The position numbers were made by a program, and so were the translations under genes. From the NCBI GenBank assembly GCA_021234155.1, contig JAJEKV010000027.1, positions 11,172,716 to 11,236,715 on the forward strand: a stretch of DNA of 64,000 nucleotides, in the 5' to 3' direction. The notes beneath the pieces are model-generated. The model worked only from the letters and a program-made list of their open reading frames with translations. It made no database searches and was not told the origin of the DNA. This document shows, in pieces, positions 23,813 through 35,065 of the stretch. Numbering within the stretch: position 1 is the stretch's first letter; each line of letters starts with the position of its first letter. This DNA is from Isoetes taiwanensis (taxonomy: Eukaryota > Streptophyta > Lycopodiopsida > Isoetales > Isoetaceae).

Positions 23813-26800
23813 TCACTTAAATCATTCATCATGTATCACCTCTATCACAAGTTCCAGGATAAGTTAGTTTGGTTTTTTGTTTGAAGTTCTTTTATGGTCC
23901 GTATGTTTTGATTGAATCCTTAGCACTTTAATATCATGCATGAAACACAATAACTTTGATGTACCTGTATGATTATGATGACAATAAGAGGTCATATTTT
24001 GGTATGAGTGCTTCGAGATAAGTTTAGTTTAGTTTTTTTTAAGCTCTTTTGTGTGATTCTTTTAAGTTCTTTCATGCCATAGAATGGTAGGAAGCTCCTA
24101 GCGCAAAATAAAAAATTTGTGCCACTGCACAAGTGTGGTTCTTTGCCATTGTACAAGTTGCCACTTGCCTTATTCCTAGTTAAAGATGAAGCATGCTATC
24201 TTTTTGTCAGGTAAAACATTATCTCCAAAACAATATTTATTCTATACACTGGACCATGGTGGTAGGATCTGCCTTTGCCAATGTGTAGCAAGGTGATGGT
24301 TGACAGGGTTTATAATGGAATTGTGAAAAAAAGATTATGCCAATTGTTAACAAATTGGGAATTGGACAACAAGCATGATTGATACCGTGGAGCCATCATG
24401 CTTATGCTCTTCTATATGGTGATCAATGATCTAATATAGGATGGCTATAAGGCCAATTCTCAATGCAATTCTCAACATTGAGTCTGTCCCAAAAATATGC
24501 TTGCATTATATATTTGACATTTGGAACTTTTATGGTTACCTATAGCGCTAAAAGTTGATATTAAAAATTGAGGAACCATTAGAATTTTAAGTGATTTTAT
24601 ACATTATGGTGGCCTTGTCAATTGAACTGCGGCCTTATATTGAGAATATGACCTGGTATGTGCCACATTTTCTAAGGCGTTTTCTAAAGGGCTTTCTTGG
24701 GGTAAAATACAAAAAAATTTCATATTAATATGCCCAATGTCCAATTTAGGTGCACGATATGCAATCTGGTTTATGTCACAACATTATTTTTAGGGCATAC
24801 AGAACCTTGGCCGCAGTGGGACAAACTCTAAAAGCCTAACAAGTATATTTCCTGCATAATTTAAGCCAGGCAGAAAGGGCCTATGAAAATCTAGATTTCA
24901 TCCGGAAAAATAACAAATTTTGACCAGGAAATTTCCTGGAATTTTTTTTCCCTGTCGGAAATTCTCGATTTCAACAGGTAGGATGCTAGTGTTCCTAATT
25001 TGGCACACACTGCTTGGCCGATTGTTGAAAATCATTTCTTTACAAATCTGCTGGTTTTGGATTTAATCTGTGGCCGCACATGCAACCTCTGGCGGCGCCG
25101 CTTGTTGGGAATGTCGGCTACATGCCAACATGAAAATGGTGTAATACAGCAGTTCGATGCAAGGAACTGGAGGCCGGAATGTTTGTGGCAGGCCGGTTTG
25201 CTTCAAGATCCGGTCTAGCTTCTGCTACAAACAGATAAGGTGCTTCTTCGTTTAAAAATGGACGATTGTGCTTCAAAACATGCTGTGTATCGATTTATGA
25301 TGTGGTTGTTCTGTGCAGTTGGAATACTGTATGGGCAAAAGCGAATTCGCTCCAACAAAGGTATGCAGTGGCTTATCTATTTCATGCTTTCACACAACCC
25401 TGGAATAATTTCTATTCTATGCCATAGCCGATAATGTGCCTTAGCTATGTATATCGGATCTTTTGGAGCTTTTTGCATTTTGTAGCATTCAAGATCAACG
25501 ATGGCAAGAGTAAGATACGGTGTGAAACAACACAAGGCGATGCTACATTTGCCATGCTAAAACCAGTGAGGTTTTCCTAGCATATAAGCTACTTACACGA
25601 TTTTAAGAAGGTTTTTTTTACTTTGGTTATGCTGCAATATAAATCACACTGGCCTCTTGGTATGAAACAGATATATGCTGAAGTACTGGATCATACGGTC
25701 GTCTTGTGGAGATTAAGACAAAATGTTTCAGACAAACAAATGCCACAACATGTTTGGGCAAACGCAAACTCCTGATTTGTGGAGTGCGAAAATCAGGTCA
25801 GATAAAATGACATTTGACTTGATGCATATTTTTCTACAAAATGTGATGTATGAATAGAAGCGATTTGTAAGCATGATCTTAGCAATGATTGATGGTCCAG
25901 CAAATGATTGATATCTAGGACTAGATGATGCCTAGATCTTCCGATTTCATACTTCAATAATTTTCTTTTTGCTGCCACAGCTTCTTAGATAGCTAAGGAT
26001 GAACAAAAATCCTGGGTAGTACAAATATAGCAGAGCATGGTTTTTGAAAAAAATCACATCCTTTTCTTTCTAGTTTCCCCTGTCTTTGCTTGAATTTGCT
26101 CAATTATAAATGTAAAAACGTGGAAGATTATCGTCTTTGCTTGAATTTGCTCAATATGAACATAAAAATGTAAGATTTCTGGTTTGTTGTCTCTATTTTC
26201 ATTCGTGTAATTCCAGTTGATTCCTATTTCTTGCTAAATTGGAGTAGTTGGCTAAGCTTATTTCTTCTAACGTGGAAGCTAGATGGTTTAGGTTTTTCAT
26301 GTGTTAAAAAATTGTCGTTCCTTCTTTCTGTGAAATACTTGCAATTTTTGCCTTATTTATGGATTTATATTAACCTTGTGCAAGAAAATGCAGTAATCTC
26401 TTTAGCTAAACCTTGGTTGGAGCTTTGATGACTATCTGGTACTAGTGGATTGACCTTTAGTTATTAAAGAAGAAAGGACATGGACATTTTGGTAAATAGC
26501 TGAAAGGAACGTTAAAGTACGAGGATGCATGGTACCCATTCTCATTATAAATCTTATGTCTGAACCATTTTTCTATCTCCTTACTCGAATATGCTGGCCT
26601 TAATTTCTTTACTTGGATTAAACATGCATAGAAATTGTTGAGCATGCTTCTAATTGCCTGGCCACAAAGTCGTCCTTGGGCTGGTAGTGTACTGTACTGT
26701 ACATATGGGCCAGACTTGTTGCATCTGAAAGTCACAATGTCTACCGCAACAATGCCCATCACTGATATATGATAAGCTCCTACTCATTTTCATGGTCATT

Positions 26801-27644
26801 ATGCTCTTCAAAATGCTCATGGGTGTACCCATGGTTCAGACTAAACTTAAAAAAACCTCTATGCAGATCATGCCTCAGAAAACCTCTATGCAGATCATAC
26901 TACAATTCATAATTTCATTTGAACTGAATCCAACAAGGTTTTTTGTGCCTTTATAGTCCTGCATGTTTCTTGTAGATGTTGATAATGTAAGCTTGTTTGT
27001 CCACGTCTTTCGAAACGTCTTTCGAATGGTGCTGCAGCTGCCACATTTTTAATATGTAGATATTTTTTCCATGCTTATCCCTTGAGATGACTGCTTACCT
27101 TTCCACTGTTGCTTGTGCTTAACTAATTTTACACTGTGATATGCAGAGACAAAGGAGCTGGTTACAAATGAGTAGCCAACAGTGTTTTTTCTGAAACACT
27201 TAGAGCACCAGGGCATATAAACCATGAAAACCAAATCTGGAGATCACATTTGGCATTTTGAGATCCCTAGATTGAGCTACTGTGGCTAAAAACATTGCAC
27301 ATTATAAGTCAGTCCAAAAGCGCGTCTGTCTAGCACATACAAAAGCGCATCTGACTAGCACCTCTGAAATATCATTTTCATTTACTTGTGTCTTTGTAAT
27401 GACACTCTTGTTTTAGTATGTTTTTGGCTTGGTGCTCACGATAACAGTCTTGTATTCGAATGTTTTGGCAAGATAGATTGAATCAATAGAAAATATATAT
27501 TTAATGTGAAGGCATATTATTATTCTATTATTAAGTTTCGCAAAATGTTGAACTAATTAGAAAGTATAATGTGTATGTCTTCTGTAATGTGATGTAATGT
27601 GAATTCATATGATTAATTCTGTTATTGAACTCAATTTGCAATTA

Positions 27645-28009
27645 ATTGACTAATAACTTGACTACTTTCTTGACTAATAGCGTGACTACTGTGTTGACTA
27701 ATAGGCTGACCATAGTCTTGACTAATATTTTGACTAATTTCCTGACTAACGAGCTGACGAATGTCCTGACTAATAGGCTGACGTTTGTTGTCTGACTAAT
27801 ATCCTGACGTGTACCCTGACACTTGACCTGACGTTTGGCTGACGAATTACCTGACGCATCATCTGACGCACAATCGTCAGATAATATTAGTCAGGCTAGT
27901 CGTCAGATAATCGTCAGCCACTCAGCCTGGGCATCTGTATGATTTGTAAAGGCTTTCTGACGATTTTTCTGACGTCTAGCAGGCATTTTTCTGACGTCTA
28001 GCAGGCATT
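27645..28009 (+). repeat. Right subterminal repeat array and right inverted repeat
   Basis: From 27645 units like TTGACTAATAGC and CCTGACTAACGA repeat at about 12-base spacing. They shift towards CTGACG near the outer side (CCTGACGTGTACC, CTGACGCATCAT). From about 27872 several units appear inverted (CGTCAGATAATATTAGTCAG). The last 55 bases hold the terminal-repeat core CTGACGATTTTTCTGACGTC and a duplicated CTGACGTCTAGCAGGCAT. Confidence 0.9.
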
Positions 28010-28640
28010 CGCAACTCAAAGATACCACAGAGCAAAAGTGTCTACTATAGCGCGTGACCTAATTATCATCTGATGTCCGTGGCCAAGCTCCTTCTGTAGG
28101 ACGCAGCTGCAATACATCATCCGTCAAGTGGGTTGTGCTATCCCGGTGCATGCATTGAAGTCTCTAAGGAGTATGACACTGCCCAATTGCTTATGCTGCT
28201 GTATATCATCGTATAGATCGATATAGGGGTCCAGCCTATCCACATCCGAGTGGATGTGATAGAAGTTGCTTTCTGCATGTGGAAAGTAGCAGGCTGCCAC
28301 AAAGAGAGGTCTGCTACTGCAGTTTTGCACACGCACCCACAGATACCGTTTATGCTTGTCTGTCTTGAAGAAGGAGATTGATGCTACCAAGGCCATTCAG
28401 TAGTAGCAGGCAACCCCTCCATGTCCCCGCTTTCCTGTGCAATCATTGAAGATTGAGTAGCGCTGGTATCCTGGCAAGTCGGGTATCCTGCATGCTCCCA
28501 TGTTTCCATGAGGGTGATGAGATCCATGTCTAAGGGTTCACAGGATTCGCAGCATTTGGCGGCCTGAAAATTTGCATCTTGCCCCCAATCAGTCCTGCAG
28601 CTCCTCCCTGTCTACGAATGCTTTTAACTTTGGCCAACTC
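28010..28640 (-). pseudogene. LINE copy 1 endonuclease part (APE-type)
   Basis: The frame 28124-28396 reads LYDDIQQHKQLGSVILLRDF then NACTG, corresponding to LLGDFNARTG in copy 2. This is the conserved block of the APE-type endonuclease/exonuclease/phosphatase fold of LINEs. The Gly of GDFNA is Arg here. Upstream CSSRPLFVAACYFPHAESNF matches the central strand of the fold. The CACTA element begins directly beyond 28010. Confidence 0.75.
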
Positions 28641-29697
28641 ATGCTTGCGATCTTCTTGTTAGGCCGGGGTCAGGTCTCGGTCAACATACAGGGCAGTCCC
28701 CTTCAGCTGCCTACCCTGGCGCAGGATGGCTGCTTTCACTTGCGCATCTCGTACTGTGAACGTGACTACCCGTGGGCGGTCTAGATGCTGGATACCATGG
28801 CGTCTCGCCCTAATAATGTGTACCGGCGTGGGGAATGTCATTTGAGCAAGAATCAACATCTGGAGTCGGTTAATGAGGTCCTCCCCTGCCTCTTCTGTCA
28901 GGCCACGTAATTGTGGCTTCTCTGTCTCAACTCTTGGAACTCTCTGATTGTTGGGTCAATCCTGCCCGGCACAACAGGTGTTGTTTGCTATCGGCGGGGC
29001 ATAGGCTGTGGCCTACGTTGGGGCGGTGGTGGCATGGAGCGGCTTGGCAGTGCAGTAGTAGACAGGCCCTGGCTGACGCCGTACAGACTCTTGGGCAGGT
29101 GGGACTGCCGAGGTAGGTATAGTAGTCTCTCCTTTCTGAAGCCGGGAGCTTAGCTCTTGCTGGAATTGTTGCTGCCTTGTCAATTAACACATGCACCGCT
29201 GCAATTGCTCATGAGCCTCTGCATGGAGGGCCTTGCCTTGTTCGGCGATGGCTGCCCTCAGCTCCTGCACCTTCCAATCTCGAGCTGCAGAGCTATGCTC
29301 CAGTTTCTGCAAGCGAGAGTCCAACATAGCATTGCAGATGAGGCCACTTCTTCTGTCTGGACCCTAGTTTGAAGGGCTTTCAATTGTGATTGGCTCTCTT
29401 CAAAAGTGACTTGGACTTTTTGCATCACAGTAGCAGCCGCCTCAACCTCTGATCGAAGGCGAGAGATGGTTGCCATTGTCTCCTTTCAACACGTTGCTTG
29501 TCCCATGTCATGGTTTCAATGGCGGTGGACACAGAATTCATGCGGGCCTGCATGTCAGCGAGACTCTTCTTGTCCTTCTGCCTTTCAGAGTGCACTAGGT
29601 GAAGGCCATTCTCCAAGTGTTGTATGTGGGTCTCCATGCTGGAAACACGATGTTTTTCAGTAGCCATCTGCTTCTTGAGCAATTTGGGTGCGGAAGC
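28641..29697 (-). pseudogene. LINE copy 1 ORF1: coiled coil and RRM-like region
   Basis: Frame 29709-29425 (KQMATEKHRVSSMETHIQHL, SERQKDKKSLADMQARMNSV) is a heptad-rich coiled coil, and 29476-29258 continues it (MATISRLRSEVEAAATVMQK). Frame 28859-28659 reads RPRVVTFTVRDAQVKAAILR then LKGTALYVDRDLTPA. This matches the C-terminal RNA-binding part of L1-type ORF1 proteins, where 'LKGT.I.+..DLTPE' is typical. ORF1 proteins are nucleic-acid-binding trimers that coat LINE RNA. Frameshifts separate the blocks. The N-terminal piece is at 33155-33541. Confidence 0.75.
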
Positions 29698-29857
29698 TGT
29701 AACGGGCACATGGTAGACCGCTCGAGTATTCGATCCTTGAATGTGCCTGTGGGGCGTTCCCGAGACACCAGCATAAATGGGTAGAAGCGACTACTCATAA
29801 ACGTCTAGACGGTTTTGCCCAGTTTGTTAAGGGCATGTCGGTTAGGAACGTTACAGT

Positions 29858-29869
29858 TGGTATCAAAGC
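29858..29869 (+). other. Primer-binding site, left arm
   Basis: TGGTATCAAAGC, two bases after the GGAACGTTACA end, is one base off the initiator-Met-tRNA site. The right-arm version on the minus strand (32994-32983) is the perfect TGGTATCAGAGC. Confidence 0.88.
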
Positions 29870-30179
29870 ATGTTGGATCTTTGGGTGTTGACATTGATTT
29901 ACAGATTACAGGTTGGATCCTTAGCTACTAAGATGGTGGATCATAGATCAAGTTGAGGTAAGGGTTCTTCTCGTGGTATGTTCAGGAAGATGGATAGCAA
30001 TTATAATTCTAAGGTGAAGTTTTGATTTGAGTTAAAGTTGTGCTATATTTGAGACATTTGAATCATAGAATGCTTCAGTATATCCATAACGACCCATGAG
30101 GACATGGGTTTAATTTTAAGGAGAGACTGTAATGATCCTGGCCACTTGTTGGGTCAGTATACGTACTCATATGCGTATA

Positions 30180-30256
30180 TGCATGTTTGACATGCATGCA
30201 AGGTAGAACATGCATGCAAGATGGAACATGTATGCAGCATGGAGAGCATATAAACA
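30180..30256 (+). promoter_or_regulatory. RY-motif cluster and TATA box in the LTR-type arm
   Basis: CATGCATG-type RY motifs occur at about 30195, 30211 and, degenerate, 30228. They are followed by a TATA box in GAGCATATAAACAAG (about 30243-30256). The right arm keeps four RY motifs (32588-32660) in front of the same TATA box. RY motifs are bound by B3-domain factors of the ABI3/LEC2/FUS3 kind; that this promoter is so regulated is inference. Confidence 0.55.
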
Positions 30257-32442
30257 AGAGTTTTTTGAAGAGCTTAGTGGAGATTGGAGACGTGAAGGTC
30301 TTTCCAAGAGTTTGCAAAGCAAGAAAGTAGAGGAGACACTGAGGAGACAAAACCTTGGAGATCACGTCATGGACTGGATCAATCATCCTGTTCTTTCATG
30401 TGGGGTTTGGTTTCAATAGATTGGATTCCACGAGATTGCATAGGCTGCCAGGAATGGATTCAATTTGCACATGTTGCTATGCTACTGCTAAATTTGTGGG
30501 CTGATAAGAAATTATGTGGATAAGATTGCTATGAGAAAGTCTAGAGTAAGCCAAAAGTAACCATGACGAATCTGACTGCTAAGCATGGGCTGCAACAACG
30601 GCTTTTCCCTGCAATGGAGTCGTCACAAAAGGAGCTAGAACTTCTGGAAACATTCTAATATGATCTGGAAGAGGCCGATTGGCATGCTAATGGGCCGAAA
30701 TGAAGGAGTCAAGACAGATTTAATTGAATTAGGGGTCGGATTAGCCTTTTAAAATACTCGGAGGTGACCCAACTGCCTCAAATCTGATGCAAATCTAGTA
30801 GAAAGAGGTGGGAACTGGCTGAGAAGGGCCGATTTGGGGATAAGGAAGCTCGAATCTGCTTTTGGAGGTTCGAATCTAGTAGGTTGTGCCATGGAAGGGA
30901 TCTGCACAGGTCCGGATTTCAGATCAGAAATAGGTTCCCGTTGGTTTCTTGTTTTGTGTTGTTAATTAATTTGTTGAATGCTAATATTTTGTTGGTTGCA
31001 TATTAAAGTACTAATGAAAAAAATACTGAATATAATAAGATAAAAGGGGAAACATGAGGTCGACATGCTTGAATTGTGCTGGGATTGAGCAGAGAGCATT
31101 TATAAGGTAAGTCCAGGTGCAGTCGCAGGAGATTGGGGAAATACACAGTAAGAAAACATGTAGAAACTTGTTGTTTGAAATTAACGTATTAATAATGGAA
31201 GGAATAAAAATGTCTAAATAATAGCTTGAATATCGGATAATTATATGGGCTTGCCTCTTGAGATGGGGCTAGCCTAAGAAGCAGTTGAAGGTGATACAAG
31301 TAGTTCCGGTCAGAAGACCTTACGGATTTTTAAGATGGAAAAGTGTAAGTTTGAAGACTCCAGTTTGGATGCACAATTAATTACTTAGCTAAGGAACTGG
31401 CTTTTCATATTAAAATTCTAAAAAACCATAGCTAAGGGGAAAAAAATAAATAATGTTGGGAAGTTAGTTTTGCATCGATTTTGTAGCAATTATTTGAGTA
31501 CGCTGCGTCGACAAGTGGATTGCTATTGAGATTTCGTCACTGAAACTGCTACCCCAATATGTGCAGGTTGTATGGGCAACCTCGGCAAGGGTATGGTTTA
31601 GACACCTGTTTAGGAAATATTCTAAGGAACATTACATGTTGTTGTCATAGCTATTATGTCACAATGCTTGGTGTTTATTTGTGTATTTGGATCCTCCCGG
31701 GTCGGACTTCCAGGTTCGGTGGCCTGGGTTGTTCCGACATGACTCATGTTCTATGTTCTTTGTATTTGTTCTCTATGACACCGGGCGTGACTTCCTCACA
31801 GGCGTAGCTTCCTGTTATGCACGTCAATTCTTGTGGACTCCCATGGTAAGAGGTCCTCCAGTGCTAGATATGGGCTGAGAGGGTATGCGCATACGAGGTT
31901 CACCCTACCACCTCATTACAGGGCTTGGAATGTAAGCTGGCTGGGCGTTATCCTGCTAACAGGGTCTGTATGTAGGCTGGCTGAGCTGCCCATTGTCCCA
32001 GAGTTTGTTCATGATGGTTTGGTACTTTAGTTATGTTCTTTTCTCTGGATGTTCATGATGTTTATTTTGTTGTCATCGTCTAGCATTGCACCATAGGTTC
32101 TTGTGTCTTGAGTTGTTTATGTTCTTGTTATCCAAGATTCCAGAGTGTTTCCATGTATGTAGAGGCGGCTATGGGATCCCCACTTAGTCACAAAGACTAA
32201 CCTCTTTGAGTACATGCAGTGATTGAGCAAGGTGGTGCACGGCCCCGTAGCAGTGGTACTGTTCAGGATCATGGCTGAGTTTGGAGTTTTCTAGGAGCTG
32301 AATCTTAGCTTTGGTTTTGAATAAATCTATTCGTAACAGGCCCATGGTAGACCGCTCGAGTATTCAATCCTTGAATGTGCCTGTGGGGCGTTCCTGAGAC
32401 ACCGGCATAAATGGGTAGAAGCGACTACTCATAAACGTCTAA

Positions 32443-33154
32443 AGGATGATTGATGCAGTTCATGACGTGATCTCCAAGGTTTTGCCTCCTCAGTGTCTCC
32501 TCTACTTTCTTGCTTTGCAAACTCTTGGAAAAACCTTCATGTCTCCAATCTCCACTAAGCTCTCCAAAAAACTCTTGTTTATATGCTCTCCATGCTGCAT
32601 GCATGTTCTATCTTGCATGCATGTTTCATCTTGCATGCATGTTCTACCTTGCATGCATGTCAAACATGCATATACGCACATGAGTACGTATACTGACCCA
32701 ACAAGTGGCCAGGATCGTTACAGTCTCTCCTTCTAAAATTAAACCCATGTCCTCATGGGTTGTTATGGATATACTGAAGCATTCTATGATTCAAATGTCT
32801 CAAATATAGCACAACTTTAACTCGAATCAAAACTTCACCTTAGAATTATAATTGCTATCCATCTTCCTGAACATACCACGAGAAGAACCCTTACCTCAAC
32901 TTGATCTATGATCCACCATCTCAATAGCTAAGGATCCAACCTGTAATCTGTAAATCAATGTCAACACCCAAAGATCCAACATGCTCTGATACCAATTGTA
33001 ACGTTCCTAACCGACATGCCCTTAACCAACTGGGCAAAACCGTCTAGACGTTTATGAGTAGTCGCTTCTACCCATTTATGCCAGTGTCTCGGGAACGCCC
33101 CACAGGCACATTCAAGGATCGAATACTCGAGCAGTCTACCATGGGCCCGTTACA
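32443..33154 (-). repeat. Right arm of the inverted element
   Basis: Inverted counterpart of 29698-30389. Inner edge at AAGGATGATTGATGCAGTTC, purine tract about 32723-32735, leader, perfect primer site 32983-32994, LTR-like block 32997-33154. Confidence 0.9.
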
Positions 33155-33541
33155 GAAGCCTGCATCTCCTCTGCCGAGCAAGCAATTCGAGCTATGTTGC
33201 CCTCTGCCCTTGCTACAGTGCTCCTCAACTGTCTGGTTTGGTGGTGGTGAAGCACGGATACGGCTTGTCACTAGGCTAGAGTATCTGTCATATGCCTGCC
33301 ATATGCTTGTTGCATGAGACTTTGCCCGCGCTTCTCTTTTCAGTGTGCAACTTTCAATTTCGCCAGTGTCATCTGGTCTGTGATTGGGGATGGCATCTAT
33401 ATACTCTCCCAGTAGAAGTTTTGCTGCCATGTCTACGCTAGGTAGAGGGGACTGCGCATCAGCACCATCCACATGCATATCAATGGGGTTGGATGAAGGG
33501 ACATAGGGCTCGTTCAGCTCTTCTATCACTAGAGTTGCCAT
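33155..33541 (-). pseudogene. LINE copy 1 ORF1, N-terminal piece
   Basis: An ATG at 33541 opens MATLVIEELNEPYVPSSNPI and runs to GRGDAGF, where the inverted element begins at 33154. Beyond the insert the LINE continues at 29697, one base out of frame. The piece has no domain I know; it is acidic at the start and Lys/Arg-rich later. Position directly before the coiled coil argues for an ORF1 N-terminus. Tandem repeats lie upstream of the ATG. Confidence 0.6.
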
Positions 33542-33584
33542 GAATAGGGTGTCACCCTACAAATGCTTGTTTGAAAGCCTCCAA

Positions 33585-34055
33585 GCACTTTGATCACGCA
33601 CAACCTCTGTCCCCTTACAGATGCCCATCTGAAAACTTCTGCGTATCAGAAGCAGGCGCTGGCTTTGTCACCTTACAGACACCCGCCTGAAGTGTCCAAA
33701 TTTAGAATTCAAGTGCAGCTTCTAGTGCAACCTCTACCACTTTATAGATGCTTGTCTCAGATGAATAATGGCAATGATCTCTTCCTTATAGACCCCTATC
33801 TGAAAGCCTCCCGCATGCGAATATTTGAATCCAAGGCGATGCCTCCAAGTGCAAAAAGCAAGTGCAGGCTCTTTCACCTTACAGACACATGTCTGAAAGT
33901 GTTCAAGTGCATAAATCAAGCGAAACCTCTAGTGCAACCTCTGCCACCTTACAGACGCTTGTCTGAAATGAAAATAAGCAATGGTTTTCCCCTTATAGAT
34001 GCCTGTCTGCAAGGCTTCAGCATATAAATGCTTGAATCCAAGGTTATTGGATGGT
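33585..34055. repeat. Degenerate tandem repeat upstream of LINE ORF1
   Basis: The phrase CCTTACAGACRCYTGTCTGAA recurs about seven times at 60-70-base spacing with neighbours such as CTAGTGCAACCTCTGCCAC. The 145-codon plus frame 33590-34027 is a by-product of this repetition. As the region precedes the ORF1 start of the minus-strand LINE, it may be its 5' UTR promoter repeats. Confidence 0.7.
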
Positions 34056-34084
34056 ATCACACCCTCTGGATCCTGTCTTAAAAT

Positions 34085-34930
34085 TGGGTTACAAAAACTT
34101 GTTGTTTTCTCCTCTCAGATCTTAAGCAAATGTGTGCAAACCATATGTCTTTAGAATCATCACAGAACAAGAATTCCAATGATATGCATTGCTTCCAAAA
34201 CAGAGCTGCAGATCAATGGATATGAAGAAAAGTATATAGTGCTGGAAAATGGAACAATGGAAACCCTAAAACCAGCACTGAAAATCTGTTGTTTTTGCTC
34301 TGAAGTCCTATCAAAACATCAGCAACATAAAATATTTTTAAAATAACTTTGAGAGGGCTTTCCAATGATATAAATTTCGTGAGAAACCGAGTCACAGAGA
34401 AATAGATATGAACAAAAATGTAATATGAACCACAAAGTGGTGGTGCGGGCTGTAAATCTGTGTTTTTGCTATGGGAACGCCATTCAAACACATGCAAATC
34501 ACATACCTTCAGAAAGATCTCTGATGAAGCTTTCCAATGCGATAAATTTCAGCTGAAACGGAGTTAAAATTCGCTAAACACGATAAAAAATATGTGGACA
34601 ATACCACGAGCACTTCAGGGTTTTTTTTTGTGCCCTCGATTTGCAACCCAAAAATTTGAGTTTTTGCTGAGGAAAGATTATTAAAGCATAATACAAATTA
34701 CATACCAATAAAAAGAACTCTGAGATGACTTTCCAACACAATAAATTTCAGTTGAAAGGGAGTTCTTGATCTCTAGATATGATCAAAAGTGTTTCGGTAG
34801 CACCACCAGTACTTCAGGGTTTTTTGGGGCCCCCAATTTGTAGCCCAAAAATAAATTTTGGTTGAAACGGACTTCCAGATCTCCAGTTATGATTGAAAAC
34901 GTGTGACCGGCTTTCAGAGTGCCTAGGGTT
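34085..34930. repeat. Degenerate tandem repeat, about 130-190-bp units
   Basis: The phrase CTTTCCAATGCRATAAATTT followed by CAGYTGAAACGGAG is found near 34361, 34532, 34722 and, weaker, 34850 and 34168. Each is accompanied by a TTTTTGCT phrase and, in the right half, by ACTTCAGGGTTTTTT. Units are diverged and of unequal length. No coding potential. Confidence 0.65.
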
Positions 34931-35065
34931 TCAGAGCGCCTATAAGAGCCAAAGGAACTTTAATAATAACCCTTACTTATAAATACATTCACATTTGAGA
35001 AAAGTGGCCACCAAAAATTTGTAGAAGTACCCTCTATTCTTTAGAGGTGAAACAACTCTATTAAA

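Larger units (their letters stand above)
23422..28009. mobile_element. Non-autonomous CACTA (En/Spm-type) DNA transposon
   Basis: The left end begins CACTACAAGAGAATTCATG, the classical CACTA terminus. It continues into TAGACGTCAGAAAAATCGTC, which reappears inverted at the right end (27959-27980 and, duplicated, 27984-28008). Just inside both ends lie dense arrays of short TGAC-centred subterminal repeats, another CACTA hallmark where the transposase binds. The 3.8 kb between the arrays has no transposase-like frame, so the element depends on a partner. The right tip (expected TCTTGTAGTG) is absent: sequence passes from GCAGGCATT straight to LINE DNA. The left flank is CCAA; no target duplication can be checked. 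Confidence 0.82.
29698..30389 (+). repeat. Left arm of the inverted element
   Basis: It pairs with 32443-33154 in inverted orientation, with only scattered differences (for example ATCAAAGC against ATCAGAGC in the primer site). Order: LTR-like block to 29855, primer site 29858, leader, purine tract to 30127, then the second terminus. Confidence 0.9.
29698..33154. mobile_element. Inverted (head-to-head) LTR-type element with target duplication GAAGC
   Basis: GAAGC stands at 29693-29697 and at 33155-33159. The insert starts TGTAACGGGC and ends GCCCGTTACA. Its outer about 700 bases are inverted copies of each other. Each arm contains, from the tip inward: a 158-bp LTR-like block (TGTAACGGGC...GGAACGTTACA), a primer-binding site, about 270 bp of leader, a purine stretch (AAGGAGAGAC) and a second terminus TGTAAYGATCCTGG followed by RY motifs and a TATA box. 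Between the arms are 2 kb without coding capacity, ending in AATAAA and a partial direct copy of the tip block (32333-32440). No gag or pol is present. It interrupts LINE ORF1. Confidence 0.85.
20956..33541 (-). mobile_element. LINE family A, copy 1, with two nested insertions
   Basis: Reading on the minus strand: ORF1 start (33541), ORF1 coiled coil and RRM-like part, endonuclease, reverse transcriptase, C-terminal Cys/His motif, 3' UTR and a TTCTTTC-type tail at 20956-20980. About 4.5 kb is LINE. The rest is an inverted LTR-type element (29698-33154, in ORF1) and a CACTA element (23422-28009, in the endonuclease/RT linker). Aligning by eye with copy 2 (35066-38260) fixes the joints. About 250 bp of LINE corresponding to roughly 37716-37965 of copy 2 is missing at the CACTA joint. 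All ORFs carry shifts or stops, so the copy is dead. Confidence 0.88.

Noticed and set aside
33590-34027. 145-codon plus-strand ORF
   Set aside because: It lies wholly in the tandem repeat CCTTACAGACRCYTGTCTGAA. The repeated peptide simply follows the DNA unit, and no domain is visible.
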